Shown here piece after piece: positions 1 to 8,870 of a DNA stretch of 64,000 nucleotides (the first letter of the stretch is position 1; every line of letters begins with the position of its first letter). The stretch covers positions 62,001-126,000 of the forward strand of contig CBDEFR010000003.1 of assembly GCA_965237505.1 (NCBI GenBank), in the 5' to 3' direction. This DNA comes from NVTR01 sp965237505. Its GTDB lineage: Bacteria; Pseudomonadota; Alphaproteobacteria; Rhodobacterales; Rhodobacteraceae. Below the pieces are notes generated by a model that was given only the letters and a program-made list of their open reading frames with translations, was not told the origin of the DNA and ran no database searches. The translations under genes and the position numbers were made by a program.

Positions 1-87
1 ATCGCACTGTGTGTCAAACGCCATACTGTAGCCATAATCTGACGGATATTTGGCTTTGTTGGTGGGGGCCAGCATTTCGAGGCCATC

Positions 88-434
88 ATGGCAGATGCAA
101 ACAATTACAATTTGGACAGCGAATTCGGCGAATTGACCGGACCAATCGCAGCCTGGCACATGGCTACGTTACAACGGTCAGCCACGACGGTCTGGTCATT
201 GCGCGCCCGCGCCGCAAAAGCGCGCATTTTTCGTTTCAGGGCCTTTTTCTTGGCCTACTGATCCTGCTCGCTTTCAAAGGCTTCCTGTTTGCGAAAATCG
301 GACCAGAATCTTACCAGGACCGGGTGACCCTTTTGCAAGGCGGAACCGCGGTAGAAAAAGTCGGGGCCTATGTGATGAAGGCCGATCCGGTCACGGTCTG
401 GCTTGCTGAACAGATGGGCGCGTTGATGCAATAG
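88..434 (+). pseudogene. Small single-pass membrane protein, frameshifted
   Basis: I do not recognise a named family. Translation from the ATG at 88 gives a plausible start (MADANNYNLDSEFGELTGPI), but the frame closes early. The frame that begins at about 153 (LAHGYVTTVSHDGL) continues with a basic patch (RPRRK), a hydrophobic segment (GLFLGLLILLAFKGFLF) and a C-terminus ending at 434. Adding one base near 152 joins the two parts as ...GPIAA-LAHGYV..., so a one-base deletion is the simplest reading. The alternative, a single ORF beginning at 9, has an N-terminus that does not look like protein. The product would be about 115 residues with one membrane span. Function unknown. Confidence 0.5.
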
Positions 435-492
435 GGTGACGGGCAGAATTTGCCGGATGGTTTGTTCCTCCCCAGACCAGGCAAGAAACGAA

Positions 493-522
493 AAAGGCCG
501 CGCTAATTCTTGCGCGGCCTTT
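493..522 (-). terminator. Rho-independent terminator of the DUF1127 gene
   Basis: An 11-bp perfect stem (AAAGGCCGCGC / GCGCGGCCTTT) closes an 8-nt loop. Read on the minus strand the stem is followed by a short T run, 20 bp beyond the stop of the gene at 543-746. It could also end transcription of the plus-strand ORF that stops at 434. Confidence 0.75.
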
Positions 523-542
523 GGCATATGGGGAGAGTATGT

Positions 543-746
543 TTAGCCGACAATCCGGTCGATATCGCCGCGCAACAGACCAATGTCGTCCAGCTCGCGA
601 TCGGTTAGTTTGCCAAGCATGTTGCGGGTTGCGCGTTTGTCGTTCCAGGTCGAAAACGCATCCAAAAGCGCGTTCATGACACCGTTCAAGCGAATGCCGG
701 AACCGATGCCAAATGTGGTCGGGCGAGTTGTGTCAAATGCAGCCAT
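543..746 (-). CDS. DUF1127 family small protein
   Basis: A 67-residue protein with the C-terminal DUF1127 signature (LGKLTDRELDDIGLLRGDIDRIV) preceded by an amphipathic segment rich in Ala, Arg and Asn. Small DUF1127 proteins are common in alphaproteobacteria. Studied members are stress-induced and, in some species, bind RNA and influence phosphate, carbon or oxidative-stress responses. The role of this copy is not known. The ATG at 746 is preceded by an AAAGGA ribosome-binding site. A hairpin terminator follows, so it is probably monocistronic. A second DUF1127-like fragment lies at 58615-58824. Confidence 0.85.
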   Translation of the reverse strand: MAAFDTTRPTTFGIGSGIRLNGVMNALLDAFSTWNDKRATRNMLGKLTDRELDDIGLLRGDIDRIVG

Positions 747-1069
747 GGTCGTAGTCCTTTAGATTCGCGGGGCAACGCATTATCGCGTTTCGACGTGCAT
801 TTAGGGCCGCAAATTCGATGCCACAAGTCGCATTTTTTGCATTTCACCTATGCAATAATTGCATAACTAACAATGCGATCTAAATCTTTGGTAAACAACA
901 GAAAAACTGGACTGAAATACGTCGGAATCTGGCAGAATCATGACGATTTCAGCACAATTGCACACTATTGTATGCCAAATCTGAGGTGTGGCCGGTCATC
1001 AAGATTGGCTGGCGGATGTTCGCGTTTCGTGCTAATTGCGCAAAAAAACCACACGGGCAGGGCGAAAAC
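747..1069. other. Intergenic region with a 17-bp palindrome
   Basis: This is the gap between the divergent DUF1127 gene and ruvC. Short frames in it show no protein character. It contains a perfect inverted repeat at 849-865, TATGCAA-TAA-TTGCATA, 103 bp upstream of the DUF1127 start and about 205 bp upstream of ruvC. Such a site could bind a dimeric regulator. I cannot assign one. Confidence 0.4.
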
Positions 1070-1576
1070 ATGCGTGTTTTGGGAATCGATCCCGGTCTTC
1101 GCAACCTTGGTTGGGGCGTGATTGACGTTAACGGTTCACGCATGAGCCATGTCGCTAACGGCGTGTGCCGATCTGATGGTGACAACCTGTCAGAGCGATT
1201 ACTGAGCCTGTTTGAGCAACTGTCTGACATTGTCGCGCGATTTGACCCCGATACGGCTGCGGTTGAGCAGACATTTGTGAGCAAAGACGGGGCAGGGACG
1301 CTGAAACTGGGCCAGGCGCGAGGTGTGGCCATGCTTGCAGTTGCGTGCGCCGGACTGGCGGTCGGGGAATATGCACCAAACACCGTCAAAAAGGCCGTGG
1401 TGGGTGTTGGACATGCGGACAAGGCGCAGATCAAATACATGGTCGCTCTGCAATTGCCGGGTGCAAAAATTGCCGGCCCGGATGCGGCTGACGCGTTGGC
1501 CATTGCGATCTGTCATTCGCATTATTCGCAATCTGCCAGGCGAATCACGGCCGTCCTGAAGAAAGCAAGCGCATGA
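1070..1576 (+). CDS. ruvC: Holliday junction resolvase RuvC
   Basis: Dimeric endonuclease that cuts Holliday junctions at the end of recombinational repair, acting with RuvAB. The 168-residue product has the family length. It shows the N-terminal GIDPGLRNLGWG motif holding the first catalytic Asp, the central Glu in VEQTFV, and the C-terminal acidic pair in DAADALAIAICH. The ATG at 1070 is chosen because MRVLGIDPG is the standard N-terminus; the frame is open upstream to 968, but that stretch does not look coding. Its stop overlaps the ruvA start (ATGA), indicating translational coupling in ruvCAB. Confidence 0.96.
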   Translation: MRVLGIDPGLRNLGWGVIDVNGSRMSHVANGVCRSDGDNLSERLLSLFEQLSDIVARFDPDTAAVEQTFVSKDGAGTLKLGQARGVAMLAVACAGLAVGEYAPNTVKKAVVGVGHADKAQIKYMVALQLPGAKIAGPDAADALAIAICHSHYSQSARRITAVLKKASA

Positions 1577-2229
1577 TCGGCAAGATCGCCGGACGAATTG
1601 ACTATCGTGCAGGCGATCATGTGCTGATCGACGTGCGCGGCGTTGGCTATGTGGTTTACGTTTCCGATCGCACAGTGGCTGGGTTGCCAGGAGTCGGCGA
1701 AGCGGTGGCGTTTTATACCGATCTTTTGGTGCGCGAAGACGTTTTACAGTTGTTTGGATTCACCACATTGGTTGAAAAGGAATGGCACCGGCTGTTGATG
1801 AGCGTGCAGGGGATCGGGGCCAAGGCGTCAATGGCGATTCTGAGCGTGCTTGGGGCCGAGGGTGTTTCGCGCGCCATCGCTCTGGGGGACTGGAACGCAG
1901 TGAAAGCTGCCCAAGGTGTCGGCCCCAAGATTGCGCAGCGGGTCGTGAACGAGTTGAAGGATAAAGCGCCTGCGGTGATGGCAATGGGCAGTGGCACAAT
2001 TGCGGATGACGCAGATTTTGAAATCACCGAATCTCTGCAGCCGGTGGCCGCGCCGACCCCGCTGGCTGGCGGGTCGTGCCAGGCCGACGCGCTATCTGCG
2101 TTGCAAAACCTTGGCTACGGGCCGGGCGAGGCTGCCGGTGCGGTTGCACAGGCCGCCGGAGCAGCACCGGATACGGATACCTCGGCGCTTATTCGCGATG
2201 CTCTGAAACTTCTGGCGCCAAAGGGGTAA
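1573..2229 (+). CDS. ruvA: Holliday junction branch migration protein RuvA
   Basis: Tetrameric junction-binding subunit that loads RuvB and holds the four-way junction square-planar. Length is 218 residues. The N-terminal OB-fold begins MIGKIAGRIDY. Helix-hairpin-helix elements follow, such as LMSVQGIGAKASMAILSVL and KAAQGVGPKIAQRVVNELKDK. A linker leads to the C-terminal RuvB-binding domain (DALSALQNLGYGPGEAAGAV). It overlaps ruvC by 4 nt and is followed by ruvB after 4 nt, consistent with one operon. Confidence 0.96.
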   Translation: MIGKIAGRIDYRAGDHVLIDVRGVGYVVYVSDRTVAGLPGVGEAVAFYTDLLVREDVLQLFGFTTLVEKEWHRLLMSVQGIGAKASMAILSVLGAEGVSRAIALGDWNAVKAAQGVGPKIAQRVVNELKDKAPAVMAMGSGTIADDADFEITESLQPVAAPTPLAGGSCQADALSALQNLGYGPGEAAGAVAQAAGAAPDTDTSALIRDALKLLAPKG

Positions 2230-2233
2230 CGCT

Positions 2234-3262
2234 GTGCAAGATCCGGATCCAACCCTGCGACCCGAAGAACGCCCCGAAGATATGGACCGGGCGTTGCGCC
2301 CGCAAAAGCTGGATGAATTTATCGGTCAGGCCGAGGTGCGCGCGAACCTTAAGGTGTTCATCGAAAGTGCCCGAATGCGCGGCGAGGCGATGGATCACGC
2401 GCTTTTTTACGGACCCCCCGGTCTCGGCAAAACCACGCTGGCGCGAATCATAGCCCGCGAACTGGGGGTGAATTTTCGCATGACCAGCGGCCCGGTGCTG
2501 GCCAAAGCTGGTGATCTGGCGGCGATCCTGACCAACCTTGAGGCCCGGGATGTGCTGTTCATCGACGAAATTCACCGACTGAACCCGGCCATTGAAGAGG
2601 TGCTTTACCCGGCACTTGAGGATTTCGAACTTGATCTGGTGATCGGTGAAGGGCCGTCGGCCCGCACAGTGCGCATCGAATTGCAACCGTTTACGCTGGC
2701 CGGTGCCACCACCCGGCTTGGGCTGTTAACCACGCCGCTGCGCGAGCGATTTGGAATTCCGACGCGGCTGCAGTTTTACTCGGTCGAGGAATTGCACGAG
2801 ATTGTCACCCGCGGCGCCCGCCTGATGGGAATATCCGCGGACCCTGACGGCGCGCACGAGATTGCCAAGCGCGCCCGTGGCACGCCGCGGATTGCCGGAC
2901 GTTTGCTGCGCCGGGTGGTTGATTTTGCGGTTGTCGAAGGCGACGGACGGTTGAGCCGTTCCATTGCAGACACCGCATTGACCCGGCTTGGTGTAGACCA
3001 TCTGGGCCTTGATGGGGCGGACCGCCGTTATCTGAGTGTGATTGCGGAAAACTACGGTGGCGGGCCGGTCGGCATTGAAACCATGTCGGCAGCACTGTCC
3101 GAAAGCCGGGATGCGCTTGAGGAGGTGATCGAGCCGTTCCTGCTGCAGCAGGGTCTGATCCAGCGCACTCCGCGCGGGCGGATGCTGGCACCAAAGGCCT
3201 GGACGCATCTGGGCCTGGTTGCGCCAAAAGCGTCAGGGCAGACCGACCTGTTTGGGAAATGA
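2234..3262 (+). CDS. ruvB: Holliday junction ATPase RuvB
   Basis: AAA+ hexameric motor that drives branch migration with RuvA. The 342-residue product carries Walker A (GPPGLGKTT), Walker B (VLFIDEIHR), sensor 1 (AGATTRLG) and the arginine-finger region (PLRERFG), followed by the winged-helix domain with the usual RTPRGR motif. The start is a GTG at 2234, 4 nt after the ruvA stop; the N-terminus QDPDPTLRPEERPED matches alphaproteobacterial RuvB. It is the last gene of ruvCAB. Confidence 0.97.
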   Translation: MQDPDPTLRPEERPEDMDRALRPQKLDEFIGQAEVRANLKVFIESARMRGEAMDHALFYGPPGLGKTTLARIIARELGVNFRMTSGPVLAKAGDLAAILTNLEARDVLFIDEIHRLNPAIEEVLYPALEDFELDLVIGEGPSARTVRIELQPFTLAGATTRLGLLTTPLRERFGIPTRLQFYSVEELHEIVTRGARLMGISADPDGAHEIAKRARGTPRIAGRLLRRVVDFAVVEGDGRLSRSIADTALTRLGVDHLGLDGADRRYLSVIAENYGGGPVGIETMSAALSESRDALEEVIEPFLLQQGLIQRTPRGRMLAPKAWTHLGLVAPKASGQTDLFGK

Positions 3263-3356
3263 GCGCCGTTCGTTTTTATTTTGCCTTCTGCGAGGATATT
3301 TTGAACATTTGGAATTTCAAGGCTGTGACCTGCCAGTGTGCGGCAGTGGATTTGAA

Positions 3357-3746
3357 ATGACGCACAGCTTTGATCTGCGGGTGTATTACGAAGACACCGA
3401 TCTGGGGGGCGTTGTGTATTATGCCAATTACCTGAAGTTCATCGAACGGGCGCGCACCGAATTTGTCCGCGAGCTTGGGATCGACCAGACAGCGCTCAAA
3501 ACTACCCATGGAATTGTGTTCGCCGTGCGTCGCGTCGAGGCTGATTTTATATCCTCCGCCCGGTTTGACGATGAACTGACCGTGGACACTAGGCCAGAGG
3601 CGCAGACCGGTGCGCGGATCATTATGCGACAGGACATTCGGCGCGGCACGGAGTTGTTGTTTTGTGCAATTGTGACGCTTGTGGCGCTGGACAGGGCAGG
3701 TCGTGCGGCCCGGATGTCGGCAGATATTCGCCAAATCCTGCAATAG
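3357..3746 (+). CDS. ybgC: YbgC-type acyl-CoA thioesterase of the Tol-Pal cluster
   Basis: Hotdog-fold thioesterase. The family hydrolyses acyl-CoA thioesters and is genetically linked to Tol-Pal, with a proposed role in envelope lipid metabolism. The 129-residue form from the ATG at 3357 begins MTHSFDLRVYYEDTDLGGVV and contains the catalytic-Asp region YEDTD followed by YANYLKFIERAR. The frame is open back to 3219, inside ruvB, but that part does not align with the family. It lies between ruvB and tolQ on the same strand, the normal proteobacterial position. Confidence 0.92.
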   Translation: MTHSFDLRVYYEDTDLGGVVYYANYLKFIERARTEFVRELGIDQTALKTTHGIVFAVRRVEADFISSARFDDELTVDTRPEAQTGARIIMRQDIRRGTELLFCAIVTLVALDRAGRAARMSADIRQILQ

Positions 3747-3857
3747 CGGATAATTTTTGTTTCCGCTGACGCGCTTGTGTTGGCAATCGCTCTCACATTC
3801 CGTTATCTTGCGTGCCAATTGGGCCGCATCAAGACGGTCGGTAAATGAGCAGGTAAG

Positions 3858-4553
3858 ATGGAAACCGAAACCCTTGCATTCGCGCAGGAGATTGATTTCT
3901 CCTTTTTAGCGCTTTTTCTGCGCGCCACGTTCACAGTGAAAATGGTGCTGATCATGCTGCTTGTGGCCTCGTTCTGGGCCTGGGCGATCATTTTTCAAAA
4001 GCACCTGAACTACCGGCGGGCGCGAACCGCGTCGGCATCGTTTGACCGGGCGTTTTGGTCGGGCGAGCCGCTGGACGAGCTTTATGACCAGATCGGCGCG
4101 CAACCGGGTGGTCCGTCGGAAAAGATATTCTCCGCGGGAATGCTGGAATGGCGGCGAAGCCATCGTGATGATGGCGGGCTTATTGCTGGCGCTCAGGCGC
4201 GCATCGACCGGTCTATGGATGTTGCGATTGCCAAAGTGGCCGAAGATCTGAATGGTGGTCTGTCGTTTCTGGCGACCGTCGGCTCGACCGCGCCGTTTGT
4301 CGGGCTGTTTGGGACGGTCTGGGGGATCAAGAATGCCTTTGAGCAGATTGCGACCCAACAGAACACTAATCTGGCGGTTGTGGCCCCCGGCATTGCAGAG
4401 GCGCTGTTGGCCACCGGAATGGGGCTGCTTGCGGCGATTCCGGCGGTGGTCTTTTACAACAAGCTGTCGGCAGACAGTGAGCGGATCGTGTCGGGCTATG
4501 AGGCCTTTGCCGACGAATTTGCCACCATTCTAAGCCGCCAGTTGGACAGCTGA
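3858..4553 (+). CDS. tolQ: Tol-Pal system proton-channel subunit TolQ
   Basis: Inner-membrane protein of the MotA/TolQ/ExbB family that, with TolR, couples the proton motive force to TolA during outer-membrane constriction. Of 231 residues, an N-terminal membrane helix is visible (MVLIMLLVASFWAWAIIF). A large cytoplasmic loop follows, then two C-terminal helices with the family core (FLATVGSTAPFVGLFGTVWG and IAEALLATGMGLLAAIPAV). It starts the tolQRAB-pal run, with tolR one base downstream of its stop. Confidence 0.96.
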   Translation: METETLAFAQEIDFSFLALFLRATFTVKMVLIMLLVASFWAWAIIFQKHLNYRRARTASASFDRAFWSGEPLDELYDQIGAQPGGPSEKIFSAGMLEWRRSHRDDGGLIAGAQARIDRSMDVAIAKVAEDLNGGLSFLATVGSTAPFVGLFGTVWGIKNAFEQIATQQNTNLAVVAPGIAEALLATGMGLLAAIPAVVFYNKLSADSERIVSGYEAFADEFATILSRQLDS

Positions 4554-4554
4554 C

Positions 4555-5025
4555 ATGGCAGCCGGTGCGATGCGAAATGCAGCCAGTGGCCGCCGCGGAC
4601 GCCGCCGCGCCAAGCTGCGTGCGATGTCTGAAATAAATGTGACACCATTCGTGGATGTGATGCTGGTTTTGCTGATCATTTTCATGGTGGCAGCGCCGCT
4701 GTTGACCGTGGGTGTGCCAGTGGAATTGCCCAAAACCGCCGCCAACGCATTGCCAACCGGTCAGGAAGAACCGTTGACGATCACGCTGTCTGCTGACGGC
4801 CGGTTACTGATCCAGTCAACCGAAACTGATCCGGGCGACCTGATCCCGAAACTTCGCGCAATTGCGGTTGAGCGCGCCGATGACAAGCTTTTCTTGCGGG
4901 CCGACGGGGCGATCCCTTACGAGCGCGTCATGCAGGTGATGGGCGCGCTGAATGCGGGTGGGTTTCGCAATATCGGGCTGGTAACCGATACCGGCGGGCC
5001 GACCCTGGATGGGCGCGACGGGTAA
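4555..5025 (+). CDS. tolR: Tol-Pal system protein TolR
   Basis: ExbD/TolR family protein, 156 residues. A basic N-terminus precedes the conserved SEINVTPFVDVMLVLLIIFM segment, which holds the single membrane helix with the proton-carrying Asp. The rest is a periplasmic domain ending in the family motif region (RADGAIPYERVMQVM). It forms the TolQR motor. The ATG lies one base after the tolQ stop, so translation is probably coupled. Confidence 0.95.
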   Translation: MAAGAMRNAASGRRGRRRAKLRAMSEINVTPFVDVMLVLLIIFMVAAPLLTVGVPVELPKTAANALPTGQEEPLTITLSADGRLLIQSTETDPGDLIPKLRAIAVERADDKLFLRADGAIPYERVMQVMGALNAGGFRNIGLVTDTGGPTLDGRDG

Positions 5026-5036
5026 GGCGGTTGGCC

Positions 5037-6125
5037 TTGAACGCGGGCACATATATATCGGGTCTTGGCCACGGCGCGGTGATCCTTTGGGCGCTTTTGG
5101 GCGGGATTTTCCTGCGTGCCGATGATCCATTGCCAGTCCAGGCCACCGCAGTGTCGCTGATTTCCAGTGCAGAGTTCGCCGCACTGATCCTGCCGGACCA
5201 AGCCCCGGACGTGGCGGTCGAGGCGCCGTCAATTTTCGATCCGGCCACTGAGGATGACGCACCCGAGGTGACGGCAAGTTCTGAGCTGGCGCCGGATGTT
5301 CCGCAACCGGCAGACGTGCAAAGGCCCGTGCCCGTAACTGTGCCGCCAGAGCCACAGCTTGATCCTGCATCAGTGGCTGAAGTTGTTGACGACACGCCAG
5401 AACTGCTGACGCCAGCGATTGACGGCGCCAGTGCGCCGGTGGCAGCCGAACCAGACGAGATACCCAAACCGGCCCCGGCGCCGCGAGTCGCGCCGGTATC
5501 TGCGCCCGAACCCGCGCCCGACAGCGAGATTGCAGAACAGGTCACGCCGGAAGTGGCGCCGGACCAGACCGCCGACACCCTGACCGAAATAAAACCGCCG
5601 GGTGCGCCGGAAGAAGCTGCAAGCGAAATTGTGACCGAGGCGGAAACCCCTGCCGGTGCTGCGCCGACAGCATCGCTCCGGCCGCGGGCACGCCCGCCGC
5701 GCCCGGCTGCCACCGAGGCAAAGCCACAAAGCGATCCGACTGCAGAAGCGGTCGCCGCGGCGGTTGCGAACCCCAGCCGGCCGGCGTCGGCCGTGCCTAC
5801 AGGTCCGCCGCTGAGCAGTGCCGAGAAAGACAGCCTGCGCATTGCGGTGCGCCAATGTTGGGTTGTCGACGTCGGATCGATGGCCGCGAATATCACCGTT
5901 ACGGTCGGATTTTCCCTGGACAAATCCGGCAAGGTTGTCCCCGGTTCGCTGGACATGCTCGGCTTTGAAGGCGGCGAGGGACGGCCGGTCGAAACCGCTT
6001 TTGAAGCGGCGCGCCGTGCAATATTGAGGTGCCAGCGGGGCGGCTACAATCTGCCGAGTGAGAAGTACTCGCACTGGCAGGACATTGAAATCACCTTCAA
6101 TCCGGAGAATATGAGAATCAAATGA
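5037..6125 (+). CDS. tolA: Tol-Pal system energy transducer TolA
   Basis: Periplasm-spanning link between the TolQR motor and Pal/TolB. About 362 residues: one N-terminal membrane helix (GHGAVILWALLGGIFL), a long Pro/Ala/Glu-rich spacer (about residues 60-255), and a C-terminal TonB/TolA-like domain (SLRIAVRQCWVVDVG onward, then VETAFEAARRAILRC). No ATG is available. The AAGGCGG site at 5024-5030 favours the TTG at 5037 over the one at 5031, which directly abuts it. The spacer is Pro-rich rather than the long Ala/Lys helix of enterobacterial TolA, as is usual in alphaproteobacteria. The stop overlaps tolB by 4 nt. Confidence 0.88.
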   Translation: MNAGTYISGLGHGAVILWALLGGIFLRADDPLPVQATAVSLISSAEFAALILPDQAPDVAVEAPSIFDPATEDDAPEVTASSELAPDVPQPADVQRPVPVTVPPEPQLDPASVAEVVDDTPELLTPAIDGASAPVAAEPDEIPKPAPAPRVAPVSAPEPAPDSEIAEQVTPEVAPDQTADTLTEIKPPGAPEEAASEIVTEAETPAGAAPTASLRPRARPPRPAATEAKPQSDPTAEAVAAAVANPSRPASAVPTGPPLSSAEKDSLRIAVRQCWVVDVGSMAANITVTVGFSLDKSGKVVPGSLDMLGFEGGEGRPVETAFEAARRAILRCQRGGYNLPSEKYSHWQDIEITFNPENMRIK

Positions 6126-7459
6126 AATTGCTGAACGCCCTGACCCTCGCTGTGGCCTTCGCCCTGACCGCGTTGCTGCTGACTCTGCCTGCCGCCGCGC
6201 AGCAAGGCCCGTTGCGAATTGAGATCACCGAAGGGGTGATCGAACCGTTGCCGGTCGCGGTGCCTGAATTCATTGCCGAAAATCCGGCGGCAGACGAGTA
6301 TGCAGCAAACATTGCGCAGGTTATCGCCGCTGATCTGACCGGAACCGGGCTGTTTCGGGAAATCCCGCGCGGTGCGTTCATTTCAACGCCGACCAGTTTT
6401 GCCAGCCCGGTGCAATATTCCGACTGGAAGGCGATCAACGCCCAGGCTTTGGTGACCGGCGCTGTAAATGCTGACACCGAAGGGCGGATCAACGTAAAAT
6501 TCCGCGTCTTTGATGTGTTCGCCGATGCGCAACTGGGCGACGGGCTGCAGTTTGGTGGCGCGGCGTCCAGTTGGCGGCGAATGGCGCATAAAGTGGCCGA
6601 TGCGGTCTATAGCCGGATCACCGGCGAGACCGGTTATTTTGATAGCCGGGTAGTGTTCGTGGCCGAGAGCGGGCCCAAGGATGACCGCAAGAAACGGCTG
6701 GCGGTGATGGATTATGACGGCGCAAATGTTCAATTCCTGACGGATGACTCGTCGATCGTGCTGGCGCCCCGGTTTTCACCGGCCGGGGACTTGGTGCTTT
6801 ATACCAGCTACGAGACAGGATTTCCGCGCGTGAATGTTCTGGATGTCAAAACTGTACAGCGTCGTGAGTTGGATGTTCGGGCAGAGGCGATGACCTTTGC
6901 GCCGCGCTTTAGCCCGGATGGCCGCACGGTTGTGTTCTCGCTTTCCCAGGGTGGCAACACTGACATCTTCAAGACCAGCGTCAATGGCGGCCGGGTGCAG
7001 CGGCTGACCTCGACCCCTGCGATCGAAACTGCACCAAGCTATTCGCCCGACGGCACCCGGATTGTTTTTGAAAGTGACCGCAGCGGCAGCCAGCAAATTT
7101 ATATCATGAGCGCCAACGGTGGCGAGGCCACGCGCATCAGCTTTGGTCAGGGGCGCTATGGAACGCCGGTCTGGTCACCGCGCGGCGACCTGATCGCGTT
7201 TACCAAGCAAGCGAACGGGCGGTTTCATATCGGTGTTATGCGCGTTGACGGGGCCGAAGAGCGGCTGTTGACGGCTTCGTTTCTTGACGAGGGTCCGACC
7301 TGGTCGCCAAACGGCCGGGTGATAATGTTCACCCGCGAAAGCCAGGGGGCTGCTGGCCTGCCGGCGCTTTATTCCGTGGATATCTCGGGGCGCAATCTGC
7401 GCCGTGTGCCAACCAGTGGCGCGGCCTCGGACCCGGCATGGTCGCCGCTGCTGAAATAG
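6122..7459 (+). CDS. tolB: Tol-Pal system beta-propeller protein TolB
   Basis: Periplasmic protein that binds Pal and TolA and controls Pal distribution. 445 residues with a cleavable Sec signal (LTLAVAFALTALLLTLPAAAQQ), an N-terminal alpha/beta domain, and a C-terminal six-blade propeller made of repeated TolB/WD40-like units (FSPDGRTVVFS, YSPDGTRIVFES, WSPRGDLIAFT, WSPNGRVIMFT). It starts inside the tolA stop (ATGA). It is followed after 74 bp by pal. Confidence 0.96.
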   Translation: MKLLNALTLAVAFALTALLLTLPAAAQQGPLRIEITEGVIEPLPVAVPEFIAENPAADEYAANIAQVIAADLTGTGLFREIPRGAFISTPTSFASPVQYSDWKAINAQALVTGAVNADTEGRINVKFRVFDVFADAQLGDGLQFGGAASSWRRMAHKVADAVYSRITGETGYFDSRVVFVAESGPKDDRKKRLAVMDYDGANVQFLTDDSSIVLAPRFSPAGDLVLYTSYETGFPRVNVLDVKTVQRRELDVRAEAMTFAPRFSPDGRTVVFSLSQGGNTDIFKTSVNGGRVQRLTSTPAIETAPSYSPDGTRIVFESDRSGSQQIYIMSANGGEATRISFGQGRYGTPVWSPRGDLIAFTKQANGRFHIGVMRVDGAEERLLTASFLDEGPTWSPNGRVIMFTRESQGAAGLPALYSVDISGRNLRRVPTSGAASDPAWSPLLK

Positions 7460-7533
7460 GCTGCATTCCCAAAGTGCGGGCAAAATGATAAACTGAGAAC
7501 AGTCGAGCCAATAATCAGAATGGAAAAATCCAG

Positions 7534-8031
7534 ATGAAACTTTACAGCACGTCGATAATTTTTGTGGTCGCCATTGTGCTGACGGCCTGTACAAATCCGG
7601 GCCGTTTTGACCAAGGCAGATTTGGCCCTGGAGGCGCCGGGCTGGGCGACGTAAGTGATCCGACATCGCAGGCCTATTTCCAACAAGCTATTGGTGACCG
7701 GATCTTGTTCGAAGTCGATCAAGCCTCGCTCAGCGAAGAAGCACGCCAGTTACTGGCGGCGCAGGCCGTCTGGTTGACCAGCAATGGCGAATTCAGCGCC
7801 ATAATCGAAGGCCACGCCGATGAACAGGGCACGCGCGAATACAACCTTGCGCTTGGCGCGCGCCGGGCCAATGCGGTGGTGGAATTTTTGGTGTCGCAAG
7901 GCGTGGCGCCGGGCCGGTTGCAGAGCGTGACATTCGGCAAGGAACGCCCAATTGCACTTTGTTCGGACGAGACGTGCTATATGCAAAATCGTCGTGCCGT
8001 GACCGTTGTCGCTGCAGGCGGCATTGGTTGA
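7534..8031 (+). CDS. pal: Peptidoglycan-associated lipoprotein Pal
   Basis: Outer-membrane lipoprotein that binds peptidoglycan and TolB. 165 residues. The signal peptide ends in the lipobox LTAC, so the mature protein starts at Cys with a Gly-rich tether. An OmpA-like domain follows, with the diaminopimelate-binding pattern (EGHADEQGTREYNLALGARRA). An RBS-like AAAATCCAG precedes the ATG weakly. The separation from tolB leaves room for an internal promoter, but none is clear. Confidence 0.96.
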   Translation: MKLYSTSIIFVVAIVLTACTNPGRFDQGRFGPGGAGLGDVSDPTSQAYFQQAIGDRILFEVDQASLSEEARQLLAAQAVWLTSNGEFSAIIEGHADEQGTREYNLALGARRANAVVEFLVSQGVAPGRLQSVTFGKERPIALCSDETCYMQNRRAVTVVAAGGIG

Positions 8032-8045
8032 CGGAGTCGCCGGTG

Positions 8046-8870
8046 ATGCAGCGGTTTTGGACATTGCTATTGGCCGTGGTGGTGGCCGCTTTGGTCAGCG
8101 CCCCGGCACAGGCGCAGGATGAAACGCTTGCCGACATTCGCCAAGAGCTTTCGTTTCTGTTCGTTGATATGCAACGCCTGAAACGCGAGCTTTCGACCAC
8201 AGGGGGCGTTAATACCGGCATTGGCGGCGCAACCGCGCTGGAACGCATCGACCTGATCGAGGCGGAACTGGCGCGCCTGACGGCCAAAACCGAGGAACTT
8301 GAAAACCGTATCAACCGCGTGGTGCAGGATGGCACCAATCGAATTGCCGATCTGGAATTTCGACTGATCGAACTGGAAGGCGGCGACGTCAGCCAGATTG
8401 GCGAGATGACGACGCTTGGTGGTGACGTGGACAACCGTTTGGAAACGCTGCCGGCGACTGCTGAAGCAACCGGCGGCGTCGAGCTGGCGGTAGGCGAGCA
8501 GGGCGATTTTGACCGCGCCAGGGCCGCGCTGGATGACGGCAATTTTGCCGACGCCGCACAGCTTTTCGCCGGATTTTCAGAAACCTACACCGGTGGCCCT
8601 TTGTCAGCCGAGGCGCATTTTTTTCGCGGTGAAGCGCTTTTTGCCCTTGGTGATACCGCCAACGCCGCGCGCGCGTTTCTGGAAAGCTTTTCCGGATCCC
8701 CCGTCGGCGCGCGCGCACCAGATGCGCTGTACCGGCTTGGGCTGGCCCTGGGCGAGCTGGGCCAGATCAACGAGGCGTGCATTTCCCTGGGCGAAGTTGG
8801 TGCGCGTTTTCCGCACGCAAGCGCGGTTTCGGATGCCAGCAATGCGATGTTGGACCTTGGTTGCCCCTGA
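8046..8870 (+). CDS. cpoB: Tol-Pal-linked coordinator CpoB (YbgF)
   Basis: Periplasmic TPR protein that in E. coli coordinates peptidoglycan synthesis with Tol-Pal constriction. 274 residues: signal peptide (MQRFWTLLLAVVVAALVSAPAQAQ), an N-terminal coiled-coil trimerisation region (about residues 25-110, LTAKTEELENRIN), then C-terminal TPRs (FDRARAALDDGNFADAAQLF, AEAHFFRGEALFALGD, DALYRLGLALGELGQ). The ATG at 8046 is chosen for the signal peptide; a GTG lies just before it. It follows pal by 14 bp. Confidence 0.93.
   Translation: MQRFWTLLLAVVVAALVSAPAQAQDETLADIRQELSFLFVDMQRLKRELSTTGGVNTGIGGATALERIDLIEAELARLTAKTEELENRINRVVQDGTNRIADLEFRLIELEGGDVSQIGEMTTLGGDVDNRLETLPATAEATGGVELAVGEQGDFDRARAALDDGNFADAAQLFAGFSETYTGGPLSAEAHFFRGEALFALGDTANAARAFLESFSGSPVGARAPDALYRLGLALGELGQINEACISLGEVGARFPHASAVSDASNAMLDLGCP

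Noticed and set aside
968..1069. N-terminal extension of ruvC
   Set aside because: RuvC starts at MRVLGIDPG; the preceding residues would precede the first catalytic Asp by an abnormal length.
4928..5956. 342-codon minus-strand frame opposite tolA, Ser/Gly/Ala-rich
   Set aside because: It is the antisense of the Pro/Ala-rich TolA spacer; high GC repeats keep it open. No signals of a real gene.
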